From Pirellulaceae bacterium (lineage in GTDB: Bacteria; Planctomycetota; Planctomycetia; Pirellulales; Pirellulaceae): DNA of 41,396 nt. Position numbers and translations under genes: made by a program. Position 1 is the first letter of the stretch; every line of letters begins with the position of its first letter. A model generated the notes under the pieces. The model had not been told where the DNA came from. It made no database searches and worked only from the letters and a program-made list of their open reading frames with translations. The DNA is taken from assembly GCA_028280445.1 (NCBI GenBank), contig JANQLU010000044.1, positions 1 to 41,396 of the forward strand, in the 5' to 3' direction. Shown here one piece after another: positions 24,707-33,820 of the stretch.

Positions 24707-25906
24707 TTAGGCACCTGCCGCAAAAAGTGCGACAAAAAATGCAACGTAAACGTATCCGACAACTCCACCGATCACAAACGTAACTGCGGGGGTGAACATG
24801 GAATTGAGTCGTTTGATAATAATTTTCGCTTGACTGTCGTGCAGTTGGGCGACCTCGGACAAAACGGTTTCCAACTCTCCGGCTTGTTGACCGACCGAAA
24901 CCATCTGTCGCAACATGGGAGTGAACCCATTTTTTTCATCCAGTGCTTCGATCAAATTACTGCCCTGAATAATCCGTTCTCTGGCGTTTTCGACGATGCC
25001 TGCCAAATGTCGATTGCGAACCAGATTTTTGCTGGTTCCCAGCGCGTCGGTCAAAGTGATACCGCTGCGTAACATCATGCTCAACGTGCGAGCGAACGAA
25101 GCCGTCTCCGACAGTCGGAGTAATCGTCCAAAAATTGGCGTTTTGAGCAGGGCAAAGTCGATAAATTTGCGGCCATCTTTGGAGCTGTAAACGATTGTGC
25201 AAAATACACCGATTGCCAACACGATAATCGCGATCGAAGCGATGTTGTCCCGCAACCAGGCGGATCCGTCCATCAGGTTTTGCGTCATGACCGGCATCTG
25301 TTTTCCAAGGCTTTGCAGATAGACTTCCAGTTTGGGAATCAGATAAATGACCATGTAAGCGGTGACAAATATCGACAACAACAGAATCAAGATCGGGTAG
25401 ATCGTCGCCGACCAAAACTCTTCCCGAGCGGTTCGTTTTTCTCGCATCGTCGTTGACGCCCGCGTCAAAACCGCTTCGAGGTTTCCAGTATTTTCACCCA
25501 CACCAACCAGGCGGACCACAAAATCTGGAAAGCATCGTTTGGTCGACATGGCATCGCTCAGCGGATGTCCCGATTGAACACGTTGGCTGACTTCGAGCCA
25601 GGTTTCTGCCATGGCGGTAGAAGTCGCCTGCGTAATCAAAGATTGCAACGAACTGAGCAACGTCATTCCGCTACGCAACATCAGGGAAAGTTGTTGCAGC
25701 GAGGTTTCGACATGGACGCTTTTGACACCAAAGCGTATTAGCGCTTTTGGTTGATTGGCGGCTGTGAGATTGGCTGATTCAACACCGACAACTGTCCAAC
25801 CTCTTTCGCGCAATTGACTCGTCGCTGAATTACGCGACGGAGCTTCGATAACACCTGTTTTGGTGTCACCCAATGCGTCTTTCGCTTTGTAATTGAACGA
25901 AGCCAT
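24707..25906 (-). CDS. pilC: Inner-membrane platform protein (GspF/PilC)
   Basis: 399 residues, the normal length. The N-terminus FNYKAKDALGDTKTGVIEA is the conserved start of the family. Two T2SSF domains (about residues 65-190 and 270-395) each include the LSLMLRSGMTLLSSL-type motif, here LSLMLRSGMTL and LSMMLRSGITLTDAL. Three or four membrane helices are visible (about 168-190, 220-240, 370-395). It forms the rotor-like platform contacted by the assembly ATPase. The gene ends 11 nt before the PilP/GspC-like gene and starts 6 nt after the PilB/GspE gene. Confidence 0.95.
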   Translation of the reverse strand: MASFNYKAKDALGDTKTGVIEAPSRNSATSQLRERGWTVVGVESANLTAANQPKALIRFGVKSVHVETSLQQLSLMLRSGMTLLSSLQSLITQATSTAMAETWLEVSQRVQSGHPLSDAMSTKRCFPDFVVRLVGVGENTGNLEAVLTRASTTMREKRTAREEFWSATIYPILILLLSIFVTAYMVIYLIPKLEVYLQSLGKQMPVMTQNLMDGSAWLRDNIASIAIIVLAIGVFCTIVYSSKDGRKFIDFALLKTPIFGRLLRLSETASFARTLSMMLRSGITLTDALGTSKNLVRNRHLAGIVENARERIIQGSNLIEALDEKNGFTPMLRQMVSVGQQAGELETVLSEVAQLHDSQAKIIIKRLNSMFTPAVTFVIGGVVGYVYVAFFVALFAAGA

Positions 25907-25912
25907 TTTTTT

Positions 25913-27445
25913 CTATCCAACCACCATCGCAATTTCATCGAACGAAGTGATTCCGAGCCGCAGTTTTTCAGCAGCGTCCGTGATCAGTGTGCCATGTTGT
26001 GAGCTGGTTTGGCAAATCGAATTGATTAAACTGTCGGCCGACGTATTGGTGATTTCGCGCGATTCCCGTTCCACGGGCAATAGTTCGAACAGGCCGGTAC
26101 GCCCGTGATAGCCGTTGTTTGCACAATATTTGCAGCCGGCCGCCGCGAAAATTCGAGTTCCTGCCATTTGCGGCTGATGTAAATATTTTGCTTGTTCGTC
26201 GGTCATCGCAACGGGCACGCGGCAGTACGGACATAACCGCCTAACGAGGCGTTGCGCCATGAACAACCGGGCGACCGTCGAAAGCAAAAATGGTCGAACA
26301 CCCATGTCGATCAAACGGGTCACCGAATCAGCTGCTGAACTGGTGTGCAGCGTGGTGAACACCAAATGGCCAGTCAAAGCGGCTTTAATCGCGATCTCGG
26401 CTGTTTCTTCGTCGCGAATCTCTCCGATCATCAATACGTCTGGATCATGACGCAGCACAGACCGCAACGCCTTGTGAAAACTGACTTTGTCCGCGGAATC
26501 AACTTCGACCTGCGATGTACCATCGATCACGTATTCGACTGGGTCTTCGATGGTGATGACGTTGGGAGCGCGGCAGGCGACAAGTTTTCGGATGGCGGCA
26601 TATAACGTCGTGCTTTTTCCACAGCCGGTCGGACCGGTCAACAAAATCAAACCATTCGGTTTTTCGATTTTGGAATTCAACAATTCGAGATCCTGGTCCA
26701 ACATCCCGAGTTTTTCGAGTGTCAAATCCTGTGAATGAGGAGCAAGCAAACGCATGGTCATCCGCTCGCCATGTTTTGTAGGGATGGTGGCTGCACGCAC
26801 GTCAACCATTTTTTGTTTGTCTTTGCCCAACGTAAAACGCCCATCTTGGGGAGCTCTACGTTCCGCGATGTCCATGCCTCCCAACACTTTAAGTCGCGAG
26901 ATCAATGCGGAGTGAATTGATTTGGGGATCGATCGATAGTCTTCCAGTTTGCCATCCACTCGCACGCGAATTCGAACGGTGTTTTGCTCCGGTTCGATGT
27001 GGATATCCGTCGCTTGTTGAATCAACGCTGCATGAAAAATTTCGTCACCGAGATTGACAACGTCGTCCCCTTCGATATCGAAACTATTGGGTGCATTGGG
27101 TTGAAGATTGACTCGTGCCGGATTTCCGCTGGTTCCAATGGTTTGTGCCGGGTCGACAAAAATTCGATTGATGGCCCGCGTCAACGATTGAGGTTCGGCC
27201 ACACTGGCGACCACCGGCAATGAGAGATAACGTTGAACGGCTTGGATACCTGCGATATCCGAATCGTCTTGGCAGGCGACCAGAACATGTTCGTTCTCCA
27301 CCGTAAACGGTAACAGCTTTCGACGAATGGCTAGGTTGGCGGGAACACGTAATGCCCATTTAGGGTCCACTCGCACCTGGTCCATATTTAAACGATGGTC
27401 GTCGTTTAAATTTCCGTTTTCGTGCGTAGTCGTGGACAAATTCAT
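25913..27445 (-). CDS. pilB: Assembly ATPase (GspE/PilB)
   Basis: 510 residues. An N-terminal MshEN/GspE-N region (about 1-130) precedes the ATPase core. Walker A is GPTGCGKST (about residue 270), the Asp box and Walker B region reads VLMIGEIRDEETAEIA, and the His box is HLVFTTLHTSSA. A tetracysteine zinc site (CPYC near residue 405 and CKYC about 35 residues later) is intact, as in most GspE/PilB and unlike PilT. It drives pseudopilus or pilus extension. The gene lies 3 nt downstream of the PilT-like gene. Confidence 0.95.
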   Translation of the reverse strand: MNLSTTTHENGNLNDDHRLNMDQVRVDPKWALRVPANLAIRRKLLPFTVENEHVLVACQDDSDIAGIQAVQRYLSLPVVASVAEPQSLTRAINRIFVDPAQTIGTSGNPARVNLQPNAPNSFDIEGDDVVNLGDEIFHAALIQQATDIHIEPEQNTVRIRVRVDGKLEDYRSIPKSIHSALISRLKVLGGMDIAERRAPQDGRFTLGKDKQKMVDVRAATIPTKHGERMTMRLLAPHSQDLTLEKLGMLDQDLELLNSKIEKPNGLILLTGPTGCGKSTTLYAAIRKLVACRAPNVITIEDPVEYVIDGTSQVEVDSADKVSFHKALRSVLRHDPDVLMIGEIRDEETAEIAIKAALTGHLVFTTLHTSSAADSVTRLIDMGVRPFLLSTVARLFMAQRLVRRLCPYCRVPVAMTDEQAKYLHQPQMAGTRIFAAAGCKYCANNGYHGRTGLFELLPVERESREITNTSADSLINSICQTSSQHGTLITDAAEKLRLGITSFDEIAMVVG

Positions 27446-27448
27446 AAA

Positions 27449-28582
27449 TCAAGATACCTTGCGAGACAATTCGCAAATCAAATTGGGGTTTCGAGCCAGT
27501 GCTTTTGCCGTGGTTTCCGGAATTCGTTTTCGACGGAGCAATTTTGCCAAACTGTAGTCCAGCGAATACATGCCTTCACCGCGACTGGTTTCCAAGACCG
27601 CTGCGATCTGATTGAAATTGGAATTGGCAATCAAATTGGAAATCGCCGAATTGACAAACATCACTTCGCTGGCCAGCACGCGATTGCGCGACGGCCGATC
27701 GTCGCCGTGCTCTGATTCGTCGAGATTCAAACTCGGTGCCGCTGTTAACAAATGTTGGGCAACGACAGTGCGTAGCGACGTTGCCAACAGATGCCGAATA
27801 TTTTGTTGTTCACCTGCTGGAAAAACGCTGATCAATCGTTCGACCGCCGACACGCAATCGCTGGCGTGTACCGATGCCAAAACGAGATGACCAGTTTCTG
27901 CTGCCGTGATGGCCGTACGGATGGTTTCCAAATCGCGAATTTCACCGACCAGGATCACGTCTGGATCTTGTCGTAATGCATCGACGAGCGCCTGTTGGAA
28001 TGCACAGGTGTCTTCGCCCAATTGACGTTGATTGATCAATGATTTTTTGGGTTGGTGAATAAACTCAACGGGGTCTTCGATGGTAACGATATGACAGTTT
28101 CGTGTCGCGTTGATTCGATCCACCAGCGTTGCCAACGTGGTGCTTTTTCCCGAACCGGTTGGTCCGGCGACGAGAATCAAACCGTCTTTGTAATCGCAAA
28201 TTTTGTACAGATTTTCGGTCAACCCAAGTTGTTCCAGCGGGATAAACTCGTTTTGCAACTGGCGAAAAGCCATCGACAGTTGTCCGCCCGATTTGAAAAT
28301 ATTGAATCGAAAACGAGTTCCCGAGGATGAGGTTAGCGCGCCATCGACGGCGCCATTGGTTGCCAGGCGTTGGCTTTGATAATCGCTCAGGATCTGATTT
28401 TGGATTTGTTCCAGTTGCTCGTATGACAACGGTTCAGCGCCGATTTCCGTGCGAGTTTGAATTTCGCCGTCTGTTCGAAAATAGGGCACTGAGTCGCTGC
28501 GCAAATGCAAATCGCTGGCCCCGATTTTTTCGGTTTCAGCCAGCAACATCGGCAATTGCAAGTTGTCATTTGGGGGTGTCAT
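27449..28582 (-). CDS. pilT: PilT-like retraction ATPase
   Basis: 377 residues, PilT length. Walker A is GPTGSGKST (about residue 140), followed by the Asp-box FIHQ region, Walker B VILVGEIRDLETI and the His box HLVLASVHA. The tetracysteine zinc motif of PilB is absent and the N-terminus (ASDLHLRSDSVPYFRTDGEI) is that of PilT. PilT normally powers pilus retraction and is not part of classical type II secretion, so its presence points to a dynamic pilus. AAGGA precedes the ATG. Confidence 0.93.
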   Translation of the reverse strand: MTPPNDNLQLPMLLAETEKIGASDLHLRSDSVPYFRTDGEIQTRTEIGAEPLSYEQLEQIQNQILSDYQSQRLATNGAVDGALTSSSGTRFRFNIFKSGGQLSMAFRQLQNEFIPLEQLGLTENLYKICDYKDGLILVAGPTGSGKSTTLATLVDRINATRNCHIVTIEDPVEFIHQPKKSLINQRQLGEDTCAFQQALVDALRQDPDVILVGEIRDLETIRTAITAAETGHLVLASVHASDCVSAVERLISVFPAGEQQNIRHLLATSLRTVVAQHLLTAAPSLNLDESEHGDDRPSRNRVLASEVMFVNSAISNLIANSNFNQIAAVLETSRGEGMYSLDYSLAKLLRRKRIPETTAKALARNPNLICELSRKVS

Positions 28583-28591
28583 AAATCGTCC

Positions 28592-29200
28592 TTAAATCAT
28601 AAAGATGATTTTCCAGCGATGGTGTCCGTTTCCGGCTGACGACGCGTTCATCGTCAGCGAAATGGGAATCACGTTGGTCTGATGGACATCGATCGCTGAC
28701 AGGAAATTGACAACGTTGGTATAGGCGCCTTCGAGTTCGACTTCCCAGTACTCCAGCGGTTTCTCAGGAAATTGGGCGTCGATGATTTTGCCCAGCTCGA
28801 GAAAATAGGTTGAGAGATTTGGATCGGGTTCGTAATCTTGCGACGAGATCGACAATTGATGCAACTCCATCAACTCGGTCAGTTTTTGCACGGCGTTCAA
28901 CTGCGAAGCGTCGCTGCGCCATTGACCACTCAATTGGCGAATGCGATTGCGATCGGCGATCAGGCTCAATCGCATGTCTTTCAAGGCTGATTTCTCAGAC
29001 TCCAACAACAATTTCGCTTCGTCGGCCTGCGACTGGGTGACTGCTGTTTTTTTGTAGCGGTTGAGTTTTGGCAAATTAGCTTGAATCGTTCGCTGTCTCG
29101 GTACGGCGATCAGAAACGAATACAATGCCAAAACCAGCGCTGCGGGTAACAGCACGAGCAGTTTTTTTTCACGAGACGTAATTTGTTTTTTGCTGAACAT
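28592..29200 (-). CDS. PilO/GspM-like inner-membrane protein
   Basis: 202 residues. A single N-terminal membrane helix (about residues 15-33) follows a positively charged cytoplasmic tail. A coiled coil (about 45-90) and a small ferredoxin-like domain (about 105-202) come next, with the LxxYWEVELEGAYTNVVNFLSAI pattern that is typical of PilO. It would pair with the PilN-like half of the upstream gene to form the inner-membrane alignment complex. Two nucleotides separate it from the preceding gene. Family assignment rests on topology, motif and position. Confidence 0.8.
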   Translation of the reverse strand: MFSKKQITSREKKLLVLLPAALVLALYSFLIAVPRQRTIQANLPKLNRYKKTAVTQSQADEAKLLLESEKSALKDMRLSLIADRNRIRQLSGQWRSDASQLNAVQKLTELMELHQLSISSQDYEPDPNLSTYFLELGKIIDAQFPEKPLEYWEVELEGAYTNVVNFLSAIDVHQTNVIPISLTMNASSAGNGHHRWKIIFMI

Positions 29201-29202
29201 GA

Positions 29203-30585
29203 TTACGGATGCTTTTTGTTAACAGGTAATGTATCCAGGGATTGGGCCGTGATTCCGGATTGAATTGGCCCGTTGTCGGTCAGGCGGATTTTGAAATCCC
29301 ACGGTCCACCGTTGACCATTTCTTTTTTGCCTTTTTGGGTCGCCGGAGTCACTTGCCATCCTTTTGGTCGGGCAAGCTCACGCATTCGGTTTGCCAACAG
29401 CGGCGCGGTTTCACTGCTTAATGAAATCCCGGCAACGTACATGCCGTTTTCGTCTTGCGCGATTTCATTAATCATGATGTCGTTGGTATGCAGATTACGC
29501 AGAATTTGTAGCAGGCAAGCGATTCGATCGGTTTGCGATTCCAGCAAAAATTGGACTTTGCGCGAATCCATTCGAATTTTTTCAGCTTCCTGTTCCAAAT
29601 CATTTCGAGTTTTGATGGTTTTAAAAATTTCGGAGTCGTACAGTTTTTTTTCTGCCAACGGTTTTTGATAACTTTCAATTTCGTTGGCAATTTTGGTTTC
29701 CTGTTGTTTGATCCAATTCCAGTGCAGGTAACATGCTGCCATGGCAATCATCGCCAAAGCGACTTTGAGCAAAATTCTGGTCTTGGGAATCGAAGCCGGT
29801 TTTGATTTTTTGATCAGCGGAGGCGTTTGTTTTCTCTGTTCGACAACATTGACAACGTCTGAAAACCAAAACGCTAAATCAGCATCCGATTCCAAATCGA
29901 GCACGTTTGCCGAATCGACGCCGAATTTTGTCAACGACGCGATCTGCTCATGTTTGGAAACAACATAGTTTCCTTTTTTGATTGCCTCGCCTGCCAATTC
30001 AAAATCTTCGATCCATCGGTGGGAATCGAGGTTCGCGTGGCAAAACTGGATGGCCGAAACTTCTTCACCGTGTCGGTAGCACGTTAGACCGGGCCAAAAT
30101 TCGATTTGTGTTCGGGAACTCATTCCGGCCGGATGACCGACGAATACTGATCGGCAGCCTCGCGATTCCAACAACGATACCGTTTGAGCAAATTCAAATG
30201 CGGTGCAAACCGAAACCCAATAATGGAAATTTTCCGATGTTTCACGGAGCAATTTGTATCCGACGAGCGACAGTTCCGCATCGACACCCGACAAAGTTTC
30301 CACTTCGAACTTCAAAGCGTTTTTGAGTTCGTCGTCGGTCAGCCCATCCACAGCCAATCGCGGCAGCAAAACCACTTGGCTCCAAATCCGAGTCGTCAAA
30401 ATCAGAGTTTTTCTGCCAATGGGTTTGTCCGCTAACACGCTTTCAACGTTTTCCACGAAACTGGAATCCGATGACAGATTTTGCGAAATGAAATCGCTGG
30501 TCGACGTCAATCCTTTGCGACTGAGATCGGCACGGATCGCGCGATTTTCGTTAATCAGAATGACGGTGTAATCTTTGTTGCTCAC
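29203..30585 (-). CDS. PilM-PilN fusion (GspL-like)
   Basis: 460 residues from a GTG start. The N-terminal part (about 1-250) looks like an actin-like PilM/GspL cytoplasmic domain (LNENRAIRADL-like opening and ALKFEVETLSGVDAELSLVG). A single membrane helix (about 265-283) is followed by a coiled coil and a PilN-like periplasmic domain that includes RIACLLQILRNLHTNDIMINEI. This is the fused arrangement of type II GspL; in many type IV pilus systems PilM and PilN are separate. It should recruit the assembly ATPase to the platform. Confidence 0.82.
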   Translation of the reverse strand: MSNKDYTVILINENRAIRADLSRKGLTSTSDFISQNLSSDSSFVENVESVLADKPIGRKTLILTTRIWSQVVLLPRLAVDGLTDDELKNALKFEVETLSGVDAELSLVGYKLLRETSENFHYWVSVCTAFEFAQTVSLLESRGCRSVFVGHPAGMSSRTQIEFWPGLTCYRHGEEVSAIQFCHANLDSHRWIEDFELAGEAIKKGNYVVSKHEQIASLTKFGVDSANVLDLESDADLAFWFSDVVNVVEQRKQTPPLIKKSKPASIPKTRILLKVALAMIAMAACYLHWNWIKQQETKIANEIESYQKPLAEKKLYDSEIFKTIKTRNDLEQEAEKIRMDSRKVQFLLESQTDRIACLLQILRNLHTNDIMINEIAQDENGMYVAGISLSSETAPLLANRMRELARPKGWQVTPATQKGKKEMVNGGPWDFKIRLTDNGPIQSGITAQSLDTLPVNKKHP

Positions 30586-30601
30586 GAGTTTGGCTCGCTC
30601 G

Positions 30602-31525
30602 TTATTTGTTTTGGTTTTTCACTTCGACGACCAGGGATACTCCACGAGGCGGTACGTGAAGGTATTTGGTGATTTTTTGACCACCTGCTTGAACGCGCAG
30701 CGCTCGAAGTCCGATGGGAACATTTTCGAACAGGAAAACTTCGGGGCTTGGATCCATGTCTTCGAGAACGACTAACTCCGTCGTCGACACTTCTGGATCA
30801 GGTATCAGCAGTACGACGCTGGTCACTGTAGCGCCGGGTTCCAAATTCAACGAACCAGTGACGGTTGTTTTCGTTGCCGTCAGATTGACTTGCAGATTTT
30901 CATTTTCGAACGGCGTGACCGGCTGCCAGGCCACTTGTTCGATCGTTTGATTTTCGCCGATCGCAATTTCAAATGGATTGGACCAGGAATCTCGAACGCT
31001 GTCTTGGCCAACAGCCAGATTGAGATAGGGGCCACGCCAACCGCATGGCAATCGAATATCGGAATAATCAATGGGTGATGTTGGACCTGACCGGATCTGA
31101 AACGGAAATTGTTTGGCCAACGTTGATTGCGGATCCCACAGTTCACAAAGTTCTTGACCAGAATTTTTCTGATCCAAAATCGGAGACTCTGTGTCAACGG
31201 GTTCAGCATTTGGATCGGGCGTCGAAGCTTGTAACCGAGGCAGACGCCCGACGTCGGCAACAAAACCGGAAATCATGGGAGTCCCATCGGCGTGCAAAGC
31301 GTTAGCTTGGCCCCGAACAGCAATTTCGACTTCGGTCAGCGTTTTGCGGGTTTGCTCAAAACGGGCCTGATCGACACGTGGTTGCAGCGAATGTACGGCG
31401 ATCGTGGCCACAATCGCTAAAATGACAAGCACGACCAACAGCTCGAGCAATGTCATTGCTCGCTTTCTGGTTGAATGTTTGAATTCCATTCCAAACACTC
31501 TCGTGTTTTCGCGTTGATCACTCAT
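30602..31525 (-). CDS. GspG-like pseudopilin 1
   Basis: 307 residues from the ATG at 31525; an ATG at 31489 would give a shorter 11-residue leader. The class III signal reads RKRA|MTLLELLVVLVIL: Ala instead of Gly precedes the cleavage site, position +1 is Met, and Glu+5 is kept. The C-terminal part contains GWRGPYL, which recurs in pseudopilin 2, and a beta-rich end domain (about residues 215-300). It is long for a major pseudopilin (about 150). It should be processed by a prepilin peptidase encoded elsewhere. Confidence 0.85.
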   Translation of the reverse strand: MSDQRENTRVFGMEFKHSTRKRAMTLLELLVVLVILAIVATIAVHSLQPRVDQARFEQTRKTLTEVEIAVRGQANALHADGTPMISGFVADVGRLPRLQASTPDPNAEPVDTESPILDQKNSGQELCELWDPQSTLAKQFPFQIRSGPTSPIDYSDIRLPCGWRGPYLNLAVGQDSVRDSWSNPFEIAIGENQTIEQVAWQPVTPFENENLQVNLTATKTTVTGSLNLEPGATVTSVVLLIPDPEVSTTELVVLEDMDPSPEVFLFENVPIGLRALRVQAGGQKITKYLHVPPRGVSLVVEVKNQNK

Positions 31526-31558
31526 GGATTGACGAGGTTTTTGCGAATGAACTTCCTA

Positions 31559-32191
31559 TTATTCGCGCAAATCGGGCACGGATAAAAATACGACCATGTC
31601 ATCGCCACATTCCGCTTTGGTCAGCGTCGAAGGTTCGTTTTCACTACCCGGCACCATATTCGAAATATCTGTTGGCGTTTCGATTTCGCCATTGGGTCCC
31701 GCAGATACAATTCGAATGAATTTGGATTCTTCGCGATTGACTTTTCCGTCTCCGTCAAAATCAACCTGGATTTCTATTTCATTACCCCAGCCATCAACTA
31801 ACGTTGGCTGACCGGCAACGTTGGTGCCTGTCGGCATCACATACGGACCGCGCCAACCGATGTTGAACATGGGATCGTACTTTGTCAGTTGAGGCAACGT
31901 TTGTTGAACTCTTTCAGGAGGTTGTTGATCGACCAACTCGGTAACGTGGCGTGGAATTGCATCGGGTTCATGGCCTACGTTTTGTAACACGCCTTGTTCA
32001 CCAATCATCGCTTCGCGGATGACGTTCATCGTCGCCTGGGTGGTGATTTCATTTGGTGTTTGTGCGCGTCCGTTGCCGGTCTCCACACGCGTGGTAACCA
32101 TCGGGATCACCATCATCGTGACTGCGATCAAGATCACCAGAACAATTAATAATTCCAGCAGCGAGTAGGCGGATTTTGTCTGAGCATTCAT
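31559..32191 (-). CDS. GspG-like pseudopilin 2
   Basis: 210 residues. A very short leader of 8 residues ends SA|YSLLELLIVLVIL, again with Ala before the cleavage site and Glu+5 present. A globular part includes GWRGPYV and a calcium-loop-like stretch DFDGDGKVNREESKF (about residues 148-162), matching the EF-hand-like DxDxDG spacing. GspG proteins use a C-terminal calcium site for stability, although this loop is of a different type. GGGGATG precedes the start. It starts 8 nt after pseudopilin 3. Confidence 0.88.
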   Translation of the reverse strand: MNAQTKSAYSLLELLIVLVILIAVTMMVIPMVTTRVETGNGRAQTPNEITTQATMNVIREAMIGEQGVLQNVGHEPDAIPRHVTELVDQQPPERVQQTLPQLTKYDPMFNIGWRGPYVMPTGTNVAGQPTLVDGWGNEIEIQVDFDGDGKVNREESKFIRIVSAGPNGEIETPTDISNMVPGSENEPSTLTKAECGDDMVVFLSVPDLRE

Positions 32192-32199
32192 GACATCCC

Positions 32200-32988
32200 C
32201 TAGTTGCTCGAATAATGTTGTTGAAGTTTTTGACCAAGACTACTCAGACCATTCATACCGGGAACTGCCGTGCCGATGTAACGAGCGCGAGAAGTGTCAC
32301 CGGAATTTTGATCCAATTCAACGACGATCAAATACCGTGAGTACATCGTTTTAGGATTACTCAAGGCATCATCTGAGAAATGAACAGGTGCTTCGCCAAA
32401 CGTTGCGTCCGAAGCACCGCCCACCAAGCTACAACGAGATCCGATACCAAAGATCAAATAGGTTTTCTGATCTTCGGGTTTAATGTTCCAGATGTCGTAC
32501 ATCAATTGCTCTGCGACATCGGGATTGATCGAACAGACCCGCGAACGAGTACTTAATTCAACGGGTTCCGCCAAATGTGAATCAAACGTTGCGTTGTTAG
32601 TTTCAGATGCGGCTGGGATCAATTCCGTGATGCCGATCGCATTGAGTGCGACAATATCCGCCTGTTTCAAGTCGATAACGGCAAAATTTTCGCTGCCACC
32701 AACATAGTCGGCTACTTGGCCAGAGCGTCCCTCGCCGACCAACAAAGAGTCAAATCGGTCACCGACTCGTCCTTGTCGCAACACCATGTGGCGTTTAACC
32801 GTCGCGTCGATTTGCGAAATATTTGCGACATCCGTTGCTGTGGAAGTGCGATTGAGCAATCCTGGCAACGTCGCGACAACGATACCGCTGATGGCAATCA
32901 AAATTGTGATTACCACGAGGAGTTCAAGCAACGTGAGGCCGTTTGGTGGGCTCCAGGTTCGCTTGGCGAATTTAAAAGAGTTTGTCAT
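32200..32988 (-). CDS. GspG-like pseudopilin 3
   Basis: 262 residues. A 17-residue leader ends PPNG|LTLLELLVVITIL, the canonical Gly before the cleavage site with Glu+5. The rest is a larger globular part without a recognised motif. It is the first gene of the pilus/secretion operon, which continues without gaps over 65 nt to 20529. Confidence 0.88.
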   Translation of the reverse strand: MTNSFKFAKRTWSPPNGLTLLELLVVITILIAISGIVVATLPGLLNRTSTATDVANISQIDATVKRHMVLRQGRVGDRFDSLLVGEGRSGQVADYVGGSENFAVIDLKQADIVALNAIGITELIPAASETNNATFDSHLAEPVELSTRSRVCSINPDVAEQLMYDIWNIKPEDQKTYLIFGIGSRCSLVGGASDATFGEAPVHFSDDALSNPKTMYSRYLIVVELDQNSGDTSRARYIGTAVPGMNGLSSLGQKLQQHYSSN

Positions 32989-33326
32989 CGGGTTTCAGTA
33001 CGAACATTGGTTAACAGTTATTTATGTAACTGCTAATGGCTCGCGGCATCGACATATCAATGGTTGCAATACAGTATTTATCTGAATATTTGGCCATGTT
33101 TTATGATTACATTCAACAGGAGCGATGTGTTTTTGAGTTGAAGAGTTCGCGGTTTTGTGTGCAATTTGGATTTTAAGGTCTGCGACTATTGTAACATCAC
33201 GGTTTGCGATAACGGCGACGAATAACGCATAGCTTGTTTAATGGTGGTCAAAGCAACATTAAAAGTTTATTGTTTAACAACTGGACACTTTGAACCCAAA
33301 AAAGTATTTATTTCGAGAAATTTTTT
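32989..33326. other. Intergenic region upstream of the pilus/secretion operon
   Basis: This 338-nt AT-rich region lies between the end of the zinc-ribbon gene and the start of the pseudopilin operon, both on the minus strand. It must carry the operon promoter, but no -35/-10 pair is convincing. A small dyad, CAGTTA (33015-33020) with TAACTG (33027-33032), lies in the presumed leader. No coding frame with protein-like character was seen. Confidence 0.55.
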
Positions 33327-33803
33327 CTAGTTCAAAAACAGTGGAAGAAATCGCAGTGCCGTCAAGCCGACGCCCATCGCAATGCCAATGCCACTGGTGA
33401 TCATCCCAACGATCTTCATAGTCTGATCGAGGGCAAAAACTCCGGTGACAATTCCAGCGATTCCCGCCGCCAGACTCACCACTCCTGTTAATGGACAACA
33501 ACAGGTGAACGCCGATGAAAAAATAGCGATGATCCCGAGCGAGATTGAAACCCACCCAAACGTGTCGTTATGAACGTTGGCTTTTGGATAACTCGACGGA
33601 GCCGGATGAGGTGCTGGACCTGGTGCTGAGTGAAAATTGGGATCGCTATGTCCAGGAGAAGATTGTGGGGCAACCGAAGTCGTCGTGTGAGTTCGAATTT
33701 CAAAGATCGAACCGCAAACCGGGCAACGAGCTTTCTTGCCTTCATTTGCAGAGTCAACCGCCAGGCTTTTTTGGCAGGAGTCGCACCTAACAAATATTTC
33801 CAC
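33327..33803 (-). CDS. Zinc-ribbon membrane protein (DUF4190-like)
   Basis: 158 residues from a GTG start with AGGA upstream. Residues about 7-36 form a zinc ribbon of the MJ0042 type: CDSC and CPVC (C7, C10 and a second pair near 27-30). A proline-rich linker (about 45-78) is followed by two or three membrane helices (about 80-155), including a cysteine cluster TCCCPL and two GIAGIVTGVF-like repeats as in DUF4190 proteins. Function unknown; such ribbons are often sensors or protein-binding tags. It starts 17 nt after the nucleotidyltransferase-like gene and is likely co-transcribed with it. Confidence 0.8.
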   Translation of the reverse strand: MEIFVRCDSCQKSLAVDSANEGKKARCPVCGSIFEIRTHTTTSVAPQSSPGHSDPNFHSAPGPAPHPAPSSYPKANVHNDTFGWVSISLGIIAIFSSAFTCCCPLTGVVSLAAGIAGIVTGVFALDQTMKIVGMITSGIGIAMGVGLTALRFLPLFLN

Positions 33804-33820
33804 GATTTCTATCCTAGTTT

